From contig OX422214.1 in the NCBI GenBank assembly GCA_949130495.1, forward strand, positions 4,510,046 to 4,574,045: a DNA stretch of 64,000 nt, written 5' to 3'. Positions 34,800 to 46,609 of this stretch are shown piece after piece (within the stretch, counting starts at the first letter, position 1; each line of letters opens with the position of its first letter). The notes beneath the pieces are model-generated. The model was not told the DNA's origin. It searched no databases and saw nothing but the letters and a program-made list of their open reading frames with translations. The stretch comes from Sambucus nigra (lineage: Eukaryota > Streptophyta > Magnoliopsida > Dipsacales > Adoxaceae). The translations under genes and the position numbers were made by a program.

Positions 34800-35920
34800 G
34801 AGTCAAAATAGTGAGAGATAATTTGTGAGATCACACGAAGTGAGAGGGAGAGAGAGATAGGGTAAGGATGGGGAGAAACAGTCAAGAGAGCATAAGGTTC
34901 TAAAGGGCTTCTTCCAGGTTTAAACAGGTTTAGAGATATTTACGTGTGGCGAAGAAGGGAATGGTTCGCGATAGAATTTAAGATGACTTTTTGAGAAAAG
35001 TAACTAGCGTGAGGAATATACCAACCTCAAATATCAAAACACATTATATGTAGGAAAAACTAATTGTGGTTTTGATATCAATATGAATATATGTTGTTTG
35101 TGTTTGTAGTCCATTTCTTTCTTTTCTATATAACGTTTTTGACATATGCCTAGTTCTAACTCCAAGCAACTCTCTGAAAGATCAAATGCCCCACAAACAG
35201 GCATCTCACCATGAAGAAATCATAATCAAATATAACCACATGTTCCCTCAAGGAACAGTCTTTAAATTTAAATGTACATAAAACTCAGTTGAGTCTCAAA
35301 AGAAAAAAAATTGTAAACCTCCATTTGAACAAAAATATATATATTCTCCTGTTTGAGTATAATGAGAATATATATGAAGAAAAAAAAAGGAAATTTAGAG
35401 AAAACAATGAAAGTTCGGAAAATTTGATGACAGAATTTTTGAGGTATTTCGTCAAACAGAGATAAAACTAATTTTACACATCTTAATTTAGACACTAATA
35501 TTCACAAACAAAGGAACTAACTATGAAAACCTCTCAAGAACATAACCAAATTCTTTTAAAGAACGCATTCATTGCCTTCAGAGATTTGCTTGAATCTGAA
35601 TTATAAAAACAGGTATATTAAAGAGACCCTAAAAATATTCAGATCAAAACTGCATATCAATTTGCAAAATCAAGATTCAGAATTGGACATTCTGGTCACA
35701 ATATCATTGTATTTGGGAATTTTTTTACAGACTTTCAACCTGTTGCTTAGGCTCTAATATAAGATACATAACAGACACACACATCAAAGTTTTTTCCCTA
35801 ACCCCCAATCATGACCAGAAAGTGACATTATTTTCAGTGGCAAAAACTTTAAAGATTTTAGTAATAATAATAATAGTAAAAAGTTGGAATAATACCTAAA
35901 AAAAGATAAGAAATTTATAC
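34800..35920. other. Mostly non-coding interval
   Basis: Contains a GAGAGGGAGAGAGAG stretch near 34840 and AT-rich sequence. Short frames at 35268-35495 (minus) and 35572-35757 (plus) are unrecognised. It may be intron next to the candidate exon at 35921. Confidence 0.4.
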
Positions 35921-35984
35921 CTGGACCAGGTAGACCAGATGGAGACAAGATTGTCACAAAACCTGGTGCCAAATATGCGGTAAC
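35921..35984 (-). CDS. Candidate internal exon of an unknown gene
   Basis: On the minus strand an acceptor-like ACTTGTAG precedes an open 64-nt segment that reads VTAYLAPGFVTILSPSGLPG and ends at CCAG|GTATAA, a donor-like site. The composition is coding-like against AT-rich flanks. No neighbouring exon was identified: upstream on this strand lies the Copia remnant, and downstream is non-coding. The protein is not recognised and a chance open segment is possible. Confidence 0.3.
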
Positions 35985-36210
35985 CTACAAGTTTTTCAAC
36001 ACAGTCAAATTCTAAGCAATTTTGATAATAATATATTTAGCCTAAAAAAAAGGTCTAGAGTTCAAAAAGAAGCATGCACCTTAAAATCGTGGGGTAGTTA
36101 CGGGAGACAGTGCGTTATCCAGCCCCGTTCCGAGAGTTTAAAAGGGATGGAAGACTAGGTACTGTCGCCAGCTGTGGGGTATCGTCGTCACCGCAGTCAC
36201 GAAAATTCTT

Positions 36211-38155
36211 TGTATCAATGGATGTCACTTTTGTTGAACAAGAATATTTTTTTGTCCATCCTCATCTTCAGGGGGAGAAAATACCTCTGGAAGATAAAGA
36301 TGATCATGTTCCTTTTTTGCTTGATTTGTAAACAAACAGCCCCTTTCCATTATTAAAAGAATCTGAGGGATTTGAACCTGAAACAGTTTGGCCAGCCTTA
36401 TATCACCCGAGATAGTTGAACCCCGTATTGCAACGCCCTTGCAAGTATACTCTTGGAGAAGGCAGGAGTCTATTCTTCAAACAGAGCAGGTGCAATAATC
36501 CAATCCAATACAAGGTTTAGAAGTTCCTCCATCCTCTCCTATCATTAGTAATTTAGATTTGCCTATAGCAATTAGGAAAGGTACTAGGACATGCACTCTA
36601 ACATCTTCTTTCACACTTTACATCACTTGACAGCTTATCTCATGACCACAAGATCTACCATACCCAAGCCAAATACACAAACTTTACGTGAGGCACTTAA
36701 AGATGAGAATTGGAAAAATGTTATGGATGAGGAAATCAGAGCACTGAAAAGAACCAAACTTGGGAAATTATTGATCTACCAAAAGGAAAAAAACGTAGGA
36801 TGTAATTGGGTGTTCACAGTAAACTATAAAGCAGATGGGACATTGGATAGATATAAGCCGAGGTTGGTAGCCAAAGGATACACAGAAAGCTATGGAGTAG
36901 AATATCATAAGACATTTGCTCTCGTTGCAAAAATAAACACTATTAGCAATCTTTTGTCTTTAGCAGCTAGCCTTGATTGGTTTTGCAGCAATTTGACGTT
37001 AAAAATACATTTTTACATGGTGATTTAGAAGAGGAAGAGTACATGGAGGCTCCACCAGGATATGATAAATATTTTGATGGAAATAAAGTGTGCAGGTTAA
37101 AGATGGTACTATACGGGCGAAAACAATCTCCGAGGACGTGGTTTGGAAGATTTGCAAGGGTTATGCTAGATACGAAGTACAAGAAAAGTCAAGGTGATCA
37201 CACTATTTTTCATAAACATTCAGCTTGAAGGGGAGTGACCATCTCAATTGTCTGTGGACGATATATTAGTGACCGGCAATGATCCAAAAGAAAAGAAATT
37301 ACTTCAGAAACGGTTGGCTAAGGAGTTGGAAATTAAAGACTTGAGAAGACTTATATTTTTCCTAGGAATTGAAGTGGCTCGATCAGCAGCAGGAATATTA
37401 TTATCTCAGCGAATATATGTGTTAGACCTCCTCAAGGAAACTGAGATGTTAGGATGCAAACCCTCCAGCACACCAATACACCCGAATCACAAGATGGGAG
37501 AGCTCGAAGATGATGGACCCGTTAACAAAGAAAGGTATTAGAAATGCAAATGAGAAGCTTATTTATTTGTCACACACATGCCCTGACATAGCATGTGCCG
37601 TGGGGGTGATAAGTCACTTTATGCATAGCCCACGAGAAGGCCATCTTCAAGCTGTTTATAGGGTCTTCAAAAGTACTCCAGGAAAAGGGATTTTGTTCAA
37701 AACGAAGGAAGGATTGAGTATCGAAGCATATACAGATGCAGATGAGCCGGTTCGATATTTGATAGAAGATCAACCTCGGGATATTGTACAATATGGTGAT
37801 ATGGAGGAGCAAGAAACAAACGTTAGTGGCACAATCAAGTGCTGAAGCGGAGTTCTGAGCCATAGCACACGGCATTTGTGAGTTGATGTGGATAAAGATT
37901 ATTTTGGAGGACCTCGAGGTAAAATGGAAAGGACCGATGCGCTTATATTGTGACAACAAATCTGCCATCTATATTGCACATAACCCGGTTCAACATGATC
38001 GAACTAAACATGTTGGAGTGGATAGGCATTTTGCTAGAAAGTGGGTTAATTTGCACACCATATGTCTCAACACACGGACAGTTGGCGAACATTCTAACCA
38101 AAGGATTGACAGATTCAGCATTTTAAGAGATTATAAGAAAGCTGGGAATGAATGA
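36211..38155 (+). pseudogene. Copia pol remnant (integrase end, RT, RNase H)
   Basis: Blocks in order are: the integrase C-terminus (36211-36280); the linker LPIAIRKGTRTCT (about 36560); RT motifs CNWVF.VNYKADGTLDRYKP and VAKGYTESYGVEY (36591-36980); FDVKNTFLHGDLEEEEYM and GRKQSPRTWFGRFARVM (36977-37226); SVDDILVTGND with an altered catalytic box (YVDD expected) and the RNase H lead-in (37248-37541); DIACAVGVISHFMHSPR (37510-37845); and YCDNKSAIYIAHNPVQHDRTKHV (37883-38155), quoted here as key motif only. At least four frame changes and several stops inactivate it. Confidence 0.9.
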
Positions 38156-38180
38156 TATCTATTCATCAGCTTGAGGAGAG

Positions 38181-38428
38181 TGTTGGAAAACCGTGTGAAT
38201 ATTTTAGGAGACTCTTCTTTGTATAGTATTCGTGTAACTAGGCTATAATTAAGTTGTTTTAGTTAATTCCTGATTTAGTGTGATTTGTTACTGTTTTCTG
38301 ATTCGTAGAGATACATAATACAGTCAATTAGACTTCTTGATTTGTAGGGATAGTCAGATATTCCTTTGTATATTTATTCCCGGTGTATTGGTTATTGAAA
38401 TAATAGTGCATAGAGAAGTCTTTCCACA
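38181..38428 (+). repeat. 3' LTR of the Copia remnant
   Basis: TTGAGGAGAG (purine tract) directly precedes TGTTGGAAAACC, and the repeat ends in TTTCCACA. The length of 248 bp fits small Copia LTRs. TGTATATTTATTCCC near 38365 is a possible TATA-like region. Confidence 0.8.
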
Positions 38429-38821
38429 GATTGCTTTTTTTGGTAGAGCAAAATAGCTTAGTATATATGCACATATTTTAAATTCTTCTTTGTTACTGTT
38501 TTATAACCGCTTATATATCCTTATTAAATTGATTGTTATGTCCTTGCAATGATATATAATTTTTTTTATCTCAATAGTACTTTTTCATAATAAAATTGTT
38601 TTTTGAGTTATTTATCCATTGTCCCCCATTTATTATACTATTAAGTTTTGTCCCTACTATTTTTAATGTTTGCACTATGAAACTAAGGTATCACAAATAC
38701 TCATTATGCGTTACAAAAGATTATCAAAAAGTATAATTCCAACACTTTTGGGAGTAAAAGTACAAAAAGTGATAGTATTAGGGGCAAGACTCAACGTAAC
38801 AAAATAAAGTGGGACACTGCC

Positions 38822-39046
38822 TGTTGTAATTGTTATCAGAATTATTATGGTGACTCCCCACCATTCCCCAATTTCTTATCTTGTCTGCCTCCCCCACCAC
38901 TCCCCATCTCCCTCTCTTTAGACCCTCACCCCTCCACTACTCCTCATGTTCCCTCTCCTCCCACTATATATAGGTTTCTCATATAATGTAAACACACACT
39001 TGTACACATTTACAATACAAGTTATTTATTTCTTGTAATTTTTAGT
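38822..39046 (+). repeat. Element F left LTR
   Basis: It starts TGTTGTAATTG and carries CACTATATATAGG (TATA box) followed by TTTCTCATATAATGTAAACACACA. It ends at TTTTTAGT directly before the PBS. The right LTR has an extra ~30 bp of C/T-rich repeats. Confidence 0.82.
38965..38975 (+). promoter_or_regulatory. TATA box of element F LTR
   Basis: CTATATATAGG is conserved exactly in the right LTR (about 42821-42831). Confidence 0.6.
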
Positions 39047-39060
39047 TGGTATCATAGCCT
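39047..39060 (+). promoter_or_regulatory. Primer-binding site of element F
   Basis: TGGTATCATAGCCT begins immediately after the LTR and is a one-base variant of the initiator Met-tRNA site TGGTATCAGAGCC. Confidence 0.75.
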
Positions 39061-39984
39061 AAGGCGTTCTTCATCTTGTTCCGCCTTTTCCGGTGGACAG
39101 TAAAGGTCGCCCGTCCTGTCAAAGAGTTTCAGGAAATTATGTGGAGGGTTGGTTGTGTAAATTTCAGAAGTCAAGAAACTTTTAGAAATTATTTTTCAGC
39201 CCCCCAAACTCTCCAATCATATTTACAGTTCAACCCCCAGCTGGAATTATGTTCCATTATAGTATTCTGCATCCTCCTTGCACTTCTGGAAAATTCAGCA
39301 AACAATGTTGCTCGACTGGTCATCAATATGAAAACCTGAAACCCCATCATTGATGTTCTTAGTTCTCAAATATTGGTAATCCACAGTTCATTGCCTCAAA
39401 TAACAGTGAGGCAAAACGCCTCACACAGAGCAGGTGGCATAAATGATCCCCTTCAGTTAACCAAGCTCCTCAGCATCTTTTCACAGCTGTGAATTGAAGG
39501 GGGTAGCATCCTTGGCATACGTTCCCTATCCTGCCATTGCCAGTCATCTAGTGGCTTGTTTGGGTGTTTTTGGTTGGGGGTTCCCTTGTAGCTGCCTTTG
39601 CTGGTTGTGGATTGTGAGAGGCAGGGAGGAAGAAGTTGGGTTGTGTTGAATTTCTCTAGCAAGAGTGAAGAAGAAGAGGCAAAGAACTAGAGAAAGTCTG
39701 ACCTCCATACTGTAGATCACTATTGTTCTCAATTTTGGGGATCCCATCAAGTGCCCAGTCAGGTTCAAGGCTGTCCTTTTCTACGATAGTATAGTCAACC
39801 GTCACTTGGTGAGGCAGAATTTTGTTCAGCTGAAGTATCAATACCCAGTAAGGACATCTTTGCCTTCGAGCGAACTGATACGAGAGCTCCAAGATGATTT
39901 GAAACAGTCATGCGTGCAGAATTAGCCCATTCTCGAGGAAGCTTCAATTCAACACAGTTGGGACGCTGAAAATGTGCAGGATTG

Positions 39985-41110
39985 GCACATTTTTTTAAAA
40001 AAATGCATTTCTCATTAATTTAATAATAAGAAATACAAAATACATGACACAACCGGTCAAACAAAGATATGACACAAAAGTCCTCAAAAAAGAGGCACCA
40101 GAAAAGCAACACCTAAAAATACACAAAGTCTTCTCAACACTAACAAGTCCTACAACGGTCAACAATCCAGTAAAACGGACTCTCCGACTACCCAAAAATG
40201 GGGTATGGAAAATATGCACAATACATTTGGAAGAAAATGACCAATCGCTATAATAACCTTTTGAAAAGCAGGAGTCATCCTAGATAACTTCCACTTAAGC
40301 TTGTCCCATGATAGGAGGAACACCAACAAAGATAGAGAAGACAACCACTCTTAGATCTAAAAAATGACACTGGATCTCGGCCCAAATCGAATGGGGGAGA
40401 CACCAGAAATGGCAGCTTCGGCGGCAACTCCGGCTGAGACGAAGAGACATAACACGAATTCTCCAGCACACAAAGGAAGAAAATCTTCCACACACAACCC
40501 TACCAAAAGGAGGGACAAAACTCTCGTAAAAGAGAGACATAAATCTCTCGCAAATGAGAGACCATTTATTGGAGAGAGAATGGAGATAGGAGGTAGTCCT
40601 TCCCTCTCCCTCGTGGAGGAGGAAAGGCTACGGTTTTTGTGAGAAAGGAGAGGGAGCAGTCAGAGAGAGAAAGGAGAGTTTCGACCACATTGAGGACACA
40701 ATAAAGTAGTCTCGGCGACATCCGACCCAGCGGTGATATCTTCGTTAACTTCTTTAATGGAGTATAATCGTCTCCAATGGTGGAGACGGAGAGGGAGAGG
40801 TAGGGTCGGAGAGAAGAAAGAAAGTCGGACCTCCATTTTGTTCTCGTTCTCAAATATTCGGTGCGAATCAGCTAGCCCTAGAAATTATTTTTCCCCTTCC
40901 ACAACTCAAAATGTTTCCTATGTTTCTCACCCCACATATGCTTTTGCTACCACTTTTCCCCTTCCTCTCGACTTATAAACTTTCAAAAATTATTTTTCAG
41001 CCCCTCAACTTTGGAAATTTACATCTTAGCCCCTGAAATTTTTGTAATCCCCAAATCTGCCCCCCAAACTTTCAGATATTATTTTTCACCCCCCCAAGTT
41101 TCCTCTGCCG
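39985..41110. other. Foreign segment inside element F
   Basis: It begins near AAAAAAATGCATTTCTCATTAATTT and runs through purine-rich sequence (40560-40830). The phrase ATTATTTTTCAGCCCC occurs at about 39190 and 40990, with a third variant (ATTATTTTTCACCCCC) near 41080. The A-rich start suggests the reverse complement of a polyadenylated retroposon 3' end, but no coding similarity was found. Confidence 0.35.
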
Positions 41111-42124
41111 TTTTTTTTTTAAATTGGGCTATTTGGGCCTAAATTTTGGACTCTTGTTTTCTCTTATTTGAGTTGGTGCTTGAGGTATTTTTGGGTGCGA
41201 GTTCCTGCTAAATATTTGTGCCATTCACATGCTGATTTTTTGGGGTTGATACTTTAGAGTTAAGATATTATATCTACCGTAATTTTCTTGTTCCTCTTCG
41301 ATACTTATCTAAGGATTTGTTCACTCGGCTCCAACTTTCAAAGCTCGTGCATGAGATTTTTATTGAAGGGGAGAGTGACGAGAATAAAAAGAGTATGGGC
41401 TTTATGTTGTAATCAGATGGATACACATGTTGGGGACAAGTTTATGTTGTTGGAAAGTGAACCGACCACTTTTGCATGTCTTACAGGGGCAGTTGGGGGT
41501 CATTCTTCTTGGCCAGTTTGTTTGAGCATTTTAATAATGGGTCTTATTATGTAGGTTCGAGAACCTTATATGGTCTTGGTTCATGAAGCTTATATAGTCG
41601 TCCCACGTTGCTCACTTTTGGGATGATTTTCTTACTATTTAGTAGCATCTTCTGTCATCTGAAATTGGTAGCCCTTTTCTTTTGCCTATTATTTGGTTGT
41701 CATTTACTCGGAAGACACCTTCGAAACTCAACAGTTTCACTAGGCTTCGCCAGAAGTTCGTTCACCTTTGATTGATGTTGGTTCACTTTGCTGATGGATA
41801 GATAATTGTTGTACGTAGTAGATTGGCTCTTACCCAGATTGGGGTTAAGATTTTTTAGTTGGATAAATGGACTCTTCTTATTTACATGTGATCTTGTAGA
41901 TTCTTGGTACATTTTTTGGTACATTTGGAGCAGCGACATTTTCAGGGTATGAGAAGTTTTGTTTCTACAATGCTTATATGCAATTGAAGGTACTCTTCAC
42001 TCCTTTTCATCTCTTTTGATCTAGAGATTTTTTATTGGTTGCTCCGTTACATTTGTTGGTGGCCAACTAATACCCTGGGTGGGCCATTTTTTAGGAATCC
42101 TATACGTTACTCAGTTTGTGATCG

Positions 42125-42410
42125 GTTTGGTTTGAGTTGTTTGATGGCATTGTGTTGGCCGAATTGGCATGTTTTTTATCTCGAGATCAACTTTTGGTTT
42201 GTGGTCCGATTTGAGGAATCAAATATGTTAATCAATATGTGTGGTATGTTTGGTTTGAGTTGTTCGATGGCATTGTGTTGGCCGGATTGCCCCTTTTTTT
42301 CTCGAGATCAACTTTCTGTTTGTGGTCCGATTTGGTTTGCTCAGTGGCATATTATTGGCCAAATCAGCCTTTTTCTGTCTCGCGATCAACTTCATACGAG
42401 TGGGTGTCAT
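42125..42410 (+). repeat. Degenerate tandem repeats near the end of F pol
   Basis: Three related units contain TGGCATTGTGTTGGCC, TCTCGAGATCAACTT and TTTGTGGTCCGATTT (42142-42213, 42267-42333, 42342-42404), with spacing of about 125 and 75 bp. They lie in a 199-codon open frame (42039-42638) that merges into the pol C-terminus. Decayed local duplication within RNase H is the likely origin. Confidence 0.7.
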
Positions 42411-42645
42411 TTTTTGGCACATGTTTGTGATGAATGTTATTCTCACCTTTTGTGCATTACAATTTCGATTTCACACCTCTTTCCATTTGAGGGGGAGTGT
42501 TGGAATATCATTTTTTTGATGTTGGATCTCCCGAGAAGACTTCATATGTTATCGTTGTGGAGGTTCTTACCATATTACTCTCTTCTTCAACGCTTTTATG
42601 GCAAGCTTGGCTTGGTTGATATCTACATGCCAGCTTGAGGGAGAG

Positions 42646-42903
42646 TGTTGTAATTTCCTCTCTTGTCTGCCTCCGCCACCACTCCCTAATTTCCTCTCAT
42701 CTGTCTCTGTCACCACTCCCCATTTCCCTTTCCATCGACCCTCACCACTTCTCCTTAATTTCCTCACCCTCACCCCTGCACTACTACTCATTTTACTCCA
42801 CTTTGTTCCCTCTTCATCCACTATATATAGGTTTCTCATGTAATGTAAACACACAGTTGTACACATTGAGAATACAAGTTATTTCTTTCTCGTAATTTCT
42901 AAT
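42646..42903 (+). repeat. Element F right LTR
   Basis: TTGAGGGAGAG precedes TGTTGTAATTTCC. It contains repeated CACTCCC..TTTCC units, the TATA box and the same 3' segment as the left LTR. It ends in TTTCTAAT before CTGCC. Confidence 0.82.
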
Positions 42904-42908
42904 CTGCC

Positions 42909-44385
42909 TAAATAACCTCCCACTTTTATTTATACTGTCGGAGTGTTATAGGGTATGGTTAGACCCTCCAATCTGCACACACCAGCAATATGGAGGCTGA
43001 ACAGGATTTGTACTCTCAACCCTATTTTCAAGTTGAGGCTTACAACTCAGTTCGCTTTGAGCCTTTTCAAACTGAGATCATCTATTGTTGCCTTGCTAAT
43101 TTTTAGGCTACTTGTGGAAAAAAGTATTTAACAAATTTAGAATTGTAAGGGGTATCCAGATCCTTCTATAATTTTGTGATGAATAATTGGATACCCTTTG
43201 AGTCGAAACAAGTGTGTACTTGTGAAGACTCACTTCCTAGCCTTCGGCTAAGAAAACTAGTAGCAGGAAGGCTTGGGCTAGTTTGGACACTTTGGCATAA
43301 CTGGAACCGGTGGCTGAAAGGCTTTTCCATGCATCGGATGGCCCGCCCAACCCGACTAGCCCAGACCAAAAAATTTAGGCTTGGGCTAAGAAAACTAGCC
43401 CACAAGGCTGGGTTGGATTTAAAAACTAGGACCAACTAAAAATAAGATGCATTTGGGTTTATTTAGATAGCCCGTCCCAAGCCTAACTTGGCCGGAATAT
43501 TTATATAATAAACTATAAGTTTAAACTATTATATAATAGTTTCCTATTTTTATTAAAGTGGAATATGTATTAAAGTTTTATAAACTTCAATTTATATTAC
43601 TCTAACCATGTGGTGTTTGCAAAGAAATATGAATCATATTATACTTTAACTGAGGGACCTTTGGTCTGTGGCTAAAGATTTTGCGGGATTCATCAGTTGG
43701 ATTTATTTTGTATGGCTATTATGAAGACTATTGTTTCTAGAATTTTTTTACCTGCCCCTGTTTTATATGCACCTTCTTCATCCTTTTTCATTGCTAATCA
43801 GTAATTATATAAAAAACTTTACCTAGTCCCCTTATGTGGCTAGAAATTTACTAGTATTGTCTTGAGATTCTGCTACATAAGAACACTGGGAACAACAAAA
43901 ATATTATCTTCATCACTAGACAACAAGAACATCATTCTGTTACAATATTGTAAGGTGCAAACCAAGCATATGGGATTCAACTACTGAATTGCCACCTTGA
44001 TCAGATAGGGACCACACAGGATTAAGAATGTAATGTTCATGAAATATATATATCATGGAAAATAACTATGTCAAAAAAGTTCCCAGAGACCTAGCATGAA
44101 GCAGAACAATTAAGGAAGAACTTGAATTAGCACATCAATGCAATTTTATTCTCACTACTAAAGTTCCCCAAGAGCTAGTAGATTTTAACTTAATTAAACA
44201 CTACCAAAGGTCTGAATGAACCTTCTTCTAGGAAAAGGTGCTATATAATAAAAAAATAAGGACAAGAGAGCAGTCCCATTTTGATTATGACTGTGCTATG
44301 GTAAGGCGAAGTTGGTATCATTTTTATTTTTCTCGTAATGGAAATTTGTTGCATGATTAATCAAATCGCTGACTCCTCTACATTA
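42909..44385. other. Non-coding interval
   Basis: Contains a segment rich in GGGCTAG/GCCCGCCC motifs (43230-43500) and AT-rich sequence. The overlapping frames at 43166-43439 on both strands are not supported as genes. Confidence 0.45.
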
Positions 44386-44639
44386 CAAATAGTAGGTCTG
44401 GGAGCATTCACCTTGAAACTTAGCAAAAAGGGGATCCAAGGATCCTCCCAGATTTTTATATCATATTCACTCGCCACTTGCCATCTCAAACTTTCATGAA
44501 GAGGTCCCTCCCCTACAAAAGACTAGTCTAGATCCACGACGGCCTAGCTTCCCTTTGTGCATGAGAAAATGTGTAGAGGGGAAGTACAACTTCTTTAGAA
44601 TGTTAACCCATAGACTACTAGCATTATTTTGCAATCTCC

Positions 44640-45480
44640 AAGCTTGTTTCCCTAACATAGACAAATTGAATCTATTGAAATCGCAAAAACCGAGGTCTGC
44701 GTCCAGTTTGTGTTTGGAAATGCAGTCCTACTCACGCCAATGTATTTTATGCCTCTCATCACTCCCACCCCACCAAAAATTGCTAACCTTGATCGGGAGT
44801 TTGAAGCAAAATTCCTTCGAAAAGAAAAACAGGCCATAAGGTACGTCGGGACAGCTTGGAGGATAGATTTCACCAAAACTTCTCTACCAACAAAGGAGAG
44901 AAAGGAGTTTTGCCACTCATTCATTTTTTTTGATAGATTATTCAAAAGGAATTGGATACTCTGCCCCTTGGAGTTTCCCCCAAACATAGGCACTCCAAGG
45001 TATTTCGAATTTGTGGTAATGAGAATATGTTAAGAAAGCAACAAATAAGTTGACAAAGGCTCGGGTCACAATTTGGGGTGAAAAGGCACCCAATTTGTCA
45101 AAGTTCATAAGCTGCCTTGAAGATAAGCAGTACTCATGGAGAAGATCAGAGAGGCAATTACTTTTCAATTAGATGCCTGTGAGATGATGATTTTAGGAAG
45201 CTTGGTTGATTGAATTAGAAAGCAAATCTTGGACGAATAGGAAAAGGTATGGGGAGATGGGATCCCCTTGTCTAATCCCCCGTTGGGGGTTAATGTTGCA
45301 TTTTTTTGCCAGTTTACTACAATAGTAAACGAGACCGTTGAAATGCATTGAAATAGTAGAGATGCATTGATATATAAAATATTGCCATTTTTGCAGAAAC
45401 CCATTTTGTCCAATACAGCTATAAGAAAGTCCCAATCCACATGATCATATGCTTTGTTAAAATCCAATTTGAGAGAAAAT
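44640..45480 (-). pseudogene. LINE ORF2 reverse transcriptase (broken)
   Basis: MDFNKAYDHVDWDFL (RT motif A region), then GIRQGDPISPYLFLF in a second frame (motif B), then a decayed C region (FADD box not seen). Next are LMNFDKLGAFSPQ and PMFGGNSKGQSIQFLL with MNEWQNSFLSFVGREVLVKS, the usual post-RT segment of plant L1 elements. At least three frame changes are present. Sequence between 45480 and 45900 is decayed. Confidence 0.88.
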
Positions 45481-45899
45481 GTTTAATTAAAACCTTTTTT
45501 CCTCATTTTCATGCGATGAAAAGACTCATGTGCTAAGATGATACTATCTTGAATAAAACAATTTGAAACAAAACTGTTTGGTTCATGGAAACAATTGAGT
45601 TTAAAAAATATTTTAGCCTATTAACGAGGGTTTTTGCAATTATTTTGTACATGAAGGAACACAAGTTAGTAGGCTGAAAATCTTTTGAGTGTTTCAGGGA
45701 ATGCCACTTTGGGAATTAAAACCAAATTTCTTCTATTGATGTCTTTGAGCATAAATTTCCAATAGAAAAATCCCCTCACCACACTACAAACATCTTTTCC
45801 CACAATGTGAACCTCCCAATTTTTCTTAATAATTTCCTCGCATATGGGGTCCCCTACCCATCCTGCCTCGAAACGGAAATTGAAAGAAGGATTTTTAGT

Positions 45900-46598
45900 T
45901 TGGGTGGAATGTTTGATAAGTAATGGTCAGTGGTCCGACCCCTTCAGTGTATCATGGATAACTACTGTTTTTGAAAACATAGTACTCCACTGATCATTGG
46001 CCATGAGCCAATCTATTCTCTCATGGACATTTCCATGCCCCGTCCTTCCATTTGTCCAGGTGTAATGTTGCCCCTTGAATTCCACTTCTGAGATATTGCA
46101 AGATTCTTCCAAATTCCAAAGCTCATCACATTGAGAAGTTATAACTAAATTTCCACCTTCTTTGTCATCCCCTGAACCGATAATAATAAAATCACCGACA
46201 ACACACCAAGGCTGGTTCATGTCACTTGTTATTCTCATCAGATCATGCCTGATTAAAGCTCTCTTCTCAATGATACAATCATCATATAGAAAACTGCACC
46301 ACCACTATTTTCTCTCCTTAATAAGACTGTATGTGGCGGGAATAACATTCTTAGATTTCAAAATCACTTCAAGCATGACCTCATCATTCCACCATAAAGC
46401 GAAGCCTCCGGAACTTCCTTTGGGTTCAATATATAATAAGAATGATTGAGGTTGGCTTCCTTGCGAACTTCCTCTAATTTTCTTTGTTTTTTTCTCCATG
46501 ACAAAGGCAGTAGACGGGTGATTCGATTAAATAATTCCCTTGAGCATCCGGATTGTCAGGGGTCGCCCGACTCCCTGACAATTCCAAGAGATCAACAT
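45900..46598 (-). pseudogene. LINE ORF2 endonuclease domain (broken)
   Basis: The ORF2 start reads MLISWNCQGVGRPLTIRML, the typical plant L1 endonuclease opening. GSSGGFALWWNDEV (46305-46499) follows in another frame. Then come WCVVGDF, HYTWTN and ERIDW, ending in KGSDH (45927-46238), which are the catalytic APE-type blocks. The Asn expected in GDFN is Ile here, and at least one frameshift is present. Confidence 0.85.
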
Positions 46599-46609
46599 GG
46601 GCTGTGTGG

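Larger units (their letters stand above)
36205..38428 (+). mobile_element. 5'-truncated Ty1/Copia retrotransposon
   Basis: The element starts within the end of integrase (FVSMDVTFVEQE...LQGE), runs through reverse transcriptase and RNase H, and ends in a purine tract and a 248-bp LTR. The 5' LTR, gag, protease and integrase core are absent. Sequence just left of it (36090-36200) is unrelated and unrecognised. No partner LTR or target duplication can be defined. Confidence 0.88.
38822..42903 (+). mobile_element. Element F: Ty1/Copia element, rearranged
   Basis: The left LTR is 38822-39046 and the right LTR 42646-42903. CTGCC occurs at 38817-38821 and 42904-42908 as target duplication. A PBS abuts the left LTR and a purine tract abuts the right one. 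The end of pol is recognisable (FYGKLGLVDIYMPA* just before the purine tract, matching the usual Copia ending KLG...I..P). The rest of the 3.6-kb interior is scrambled and includes apparent foreign segments (about 39985-40980). Confidence 0.85.

Noticed and set aside
36090..36200. Conserved-looking GC-rich segment left of the Copia remnant
   Set aside because: It has no identifiable RNA or protein match that I can support and no structure clear enough to name.
42039..42638. 199-codon frame as a cellular gene
   Set aside because: It ends in the Copia pol C-terminus, directly before the purine tract and LTR of element F.
43166..43439. Overlapping frames on both strands near 43.3 kb
   Set aside because: No domain, no splice or start context; likely open by chance in a GC-richer patch.
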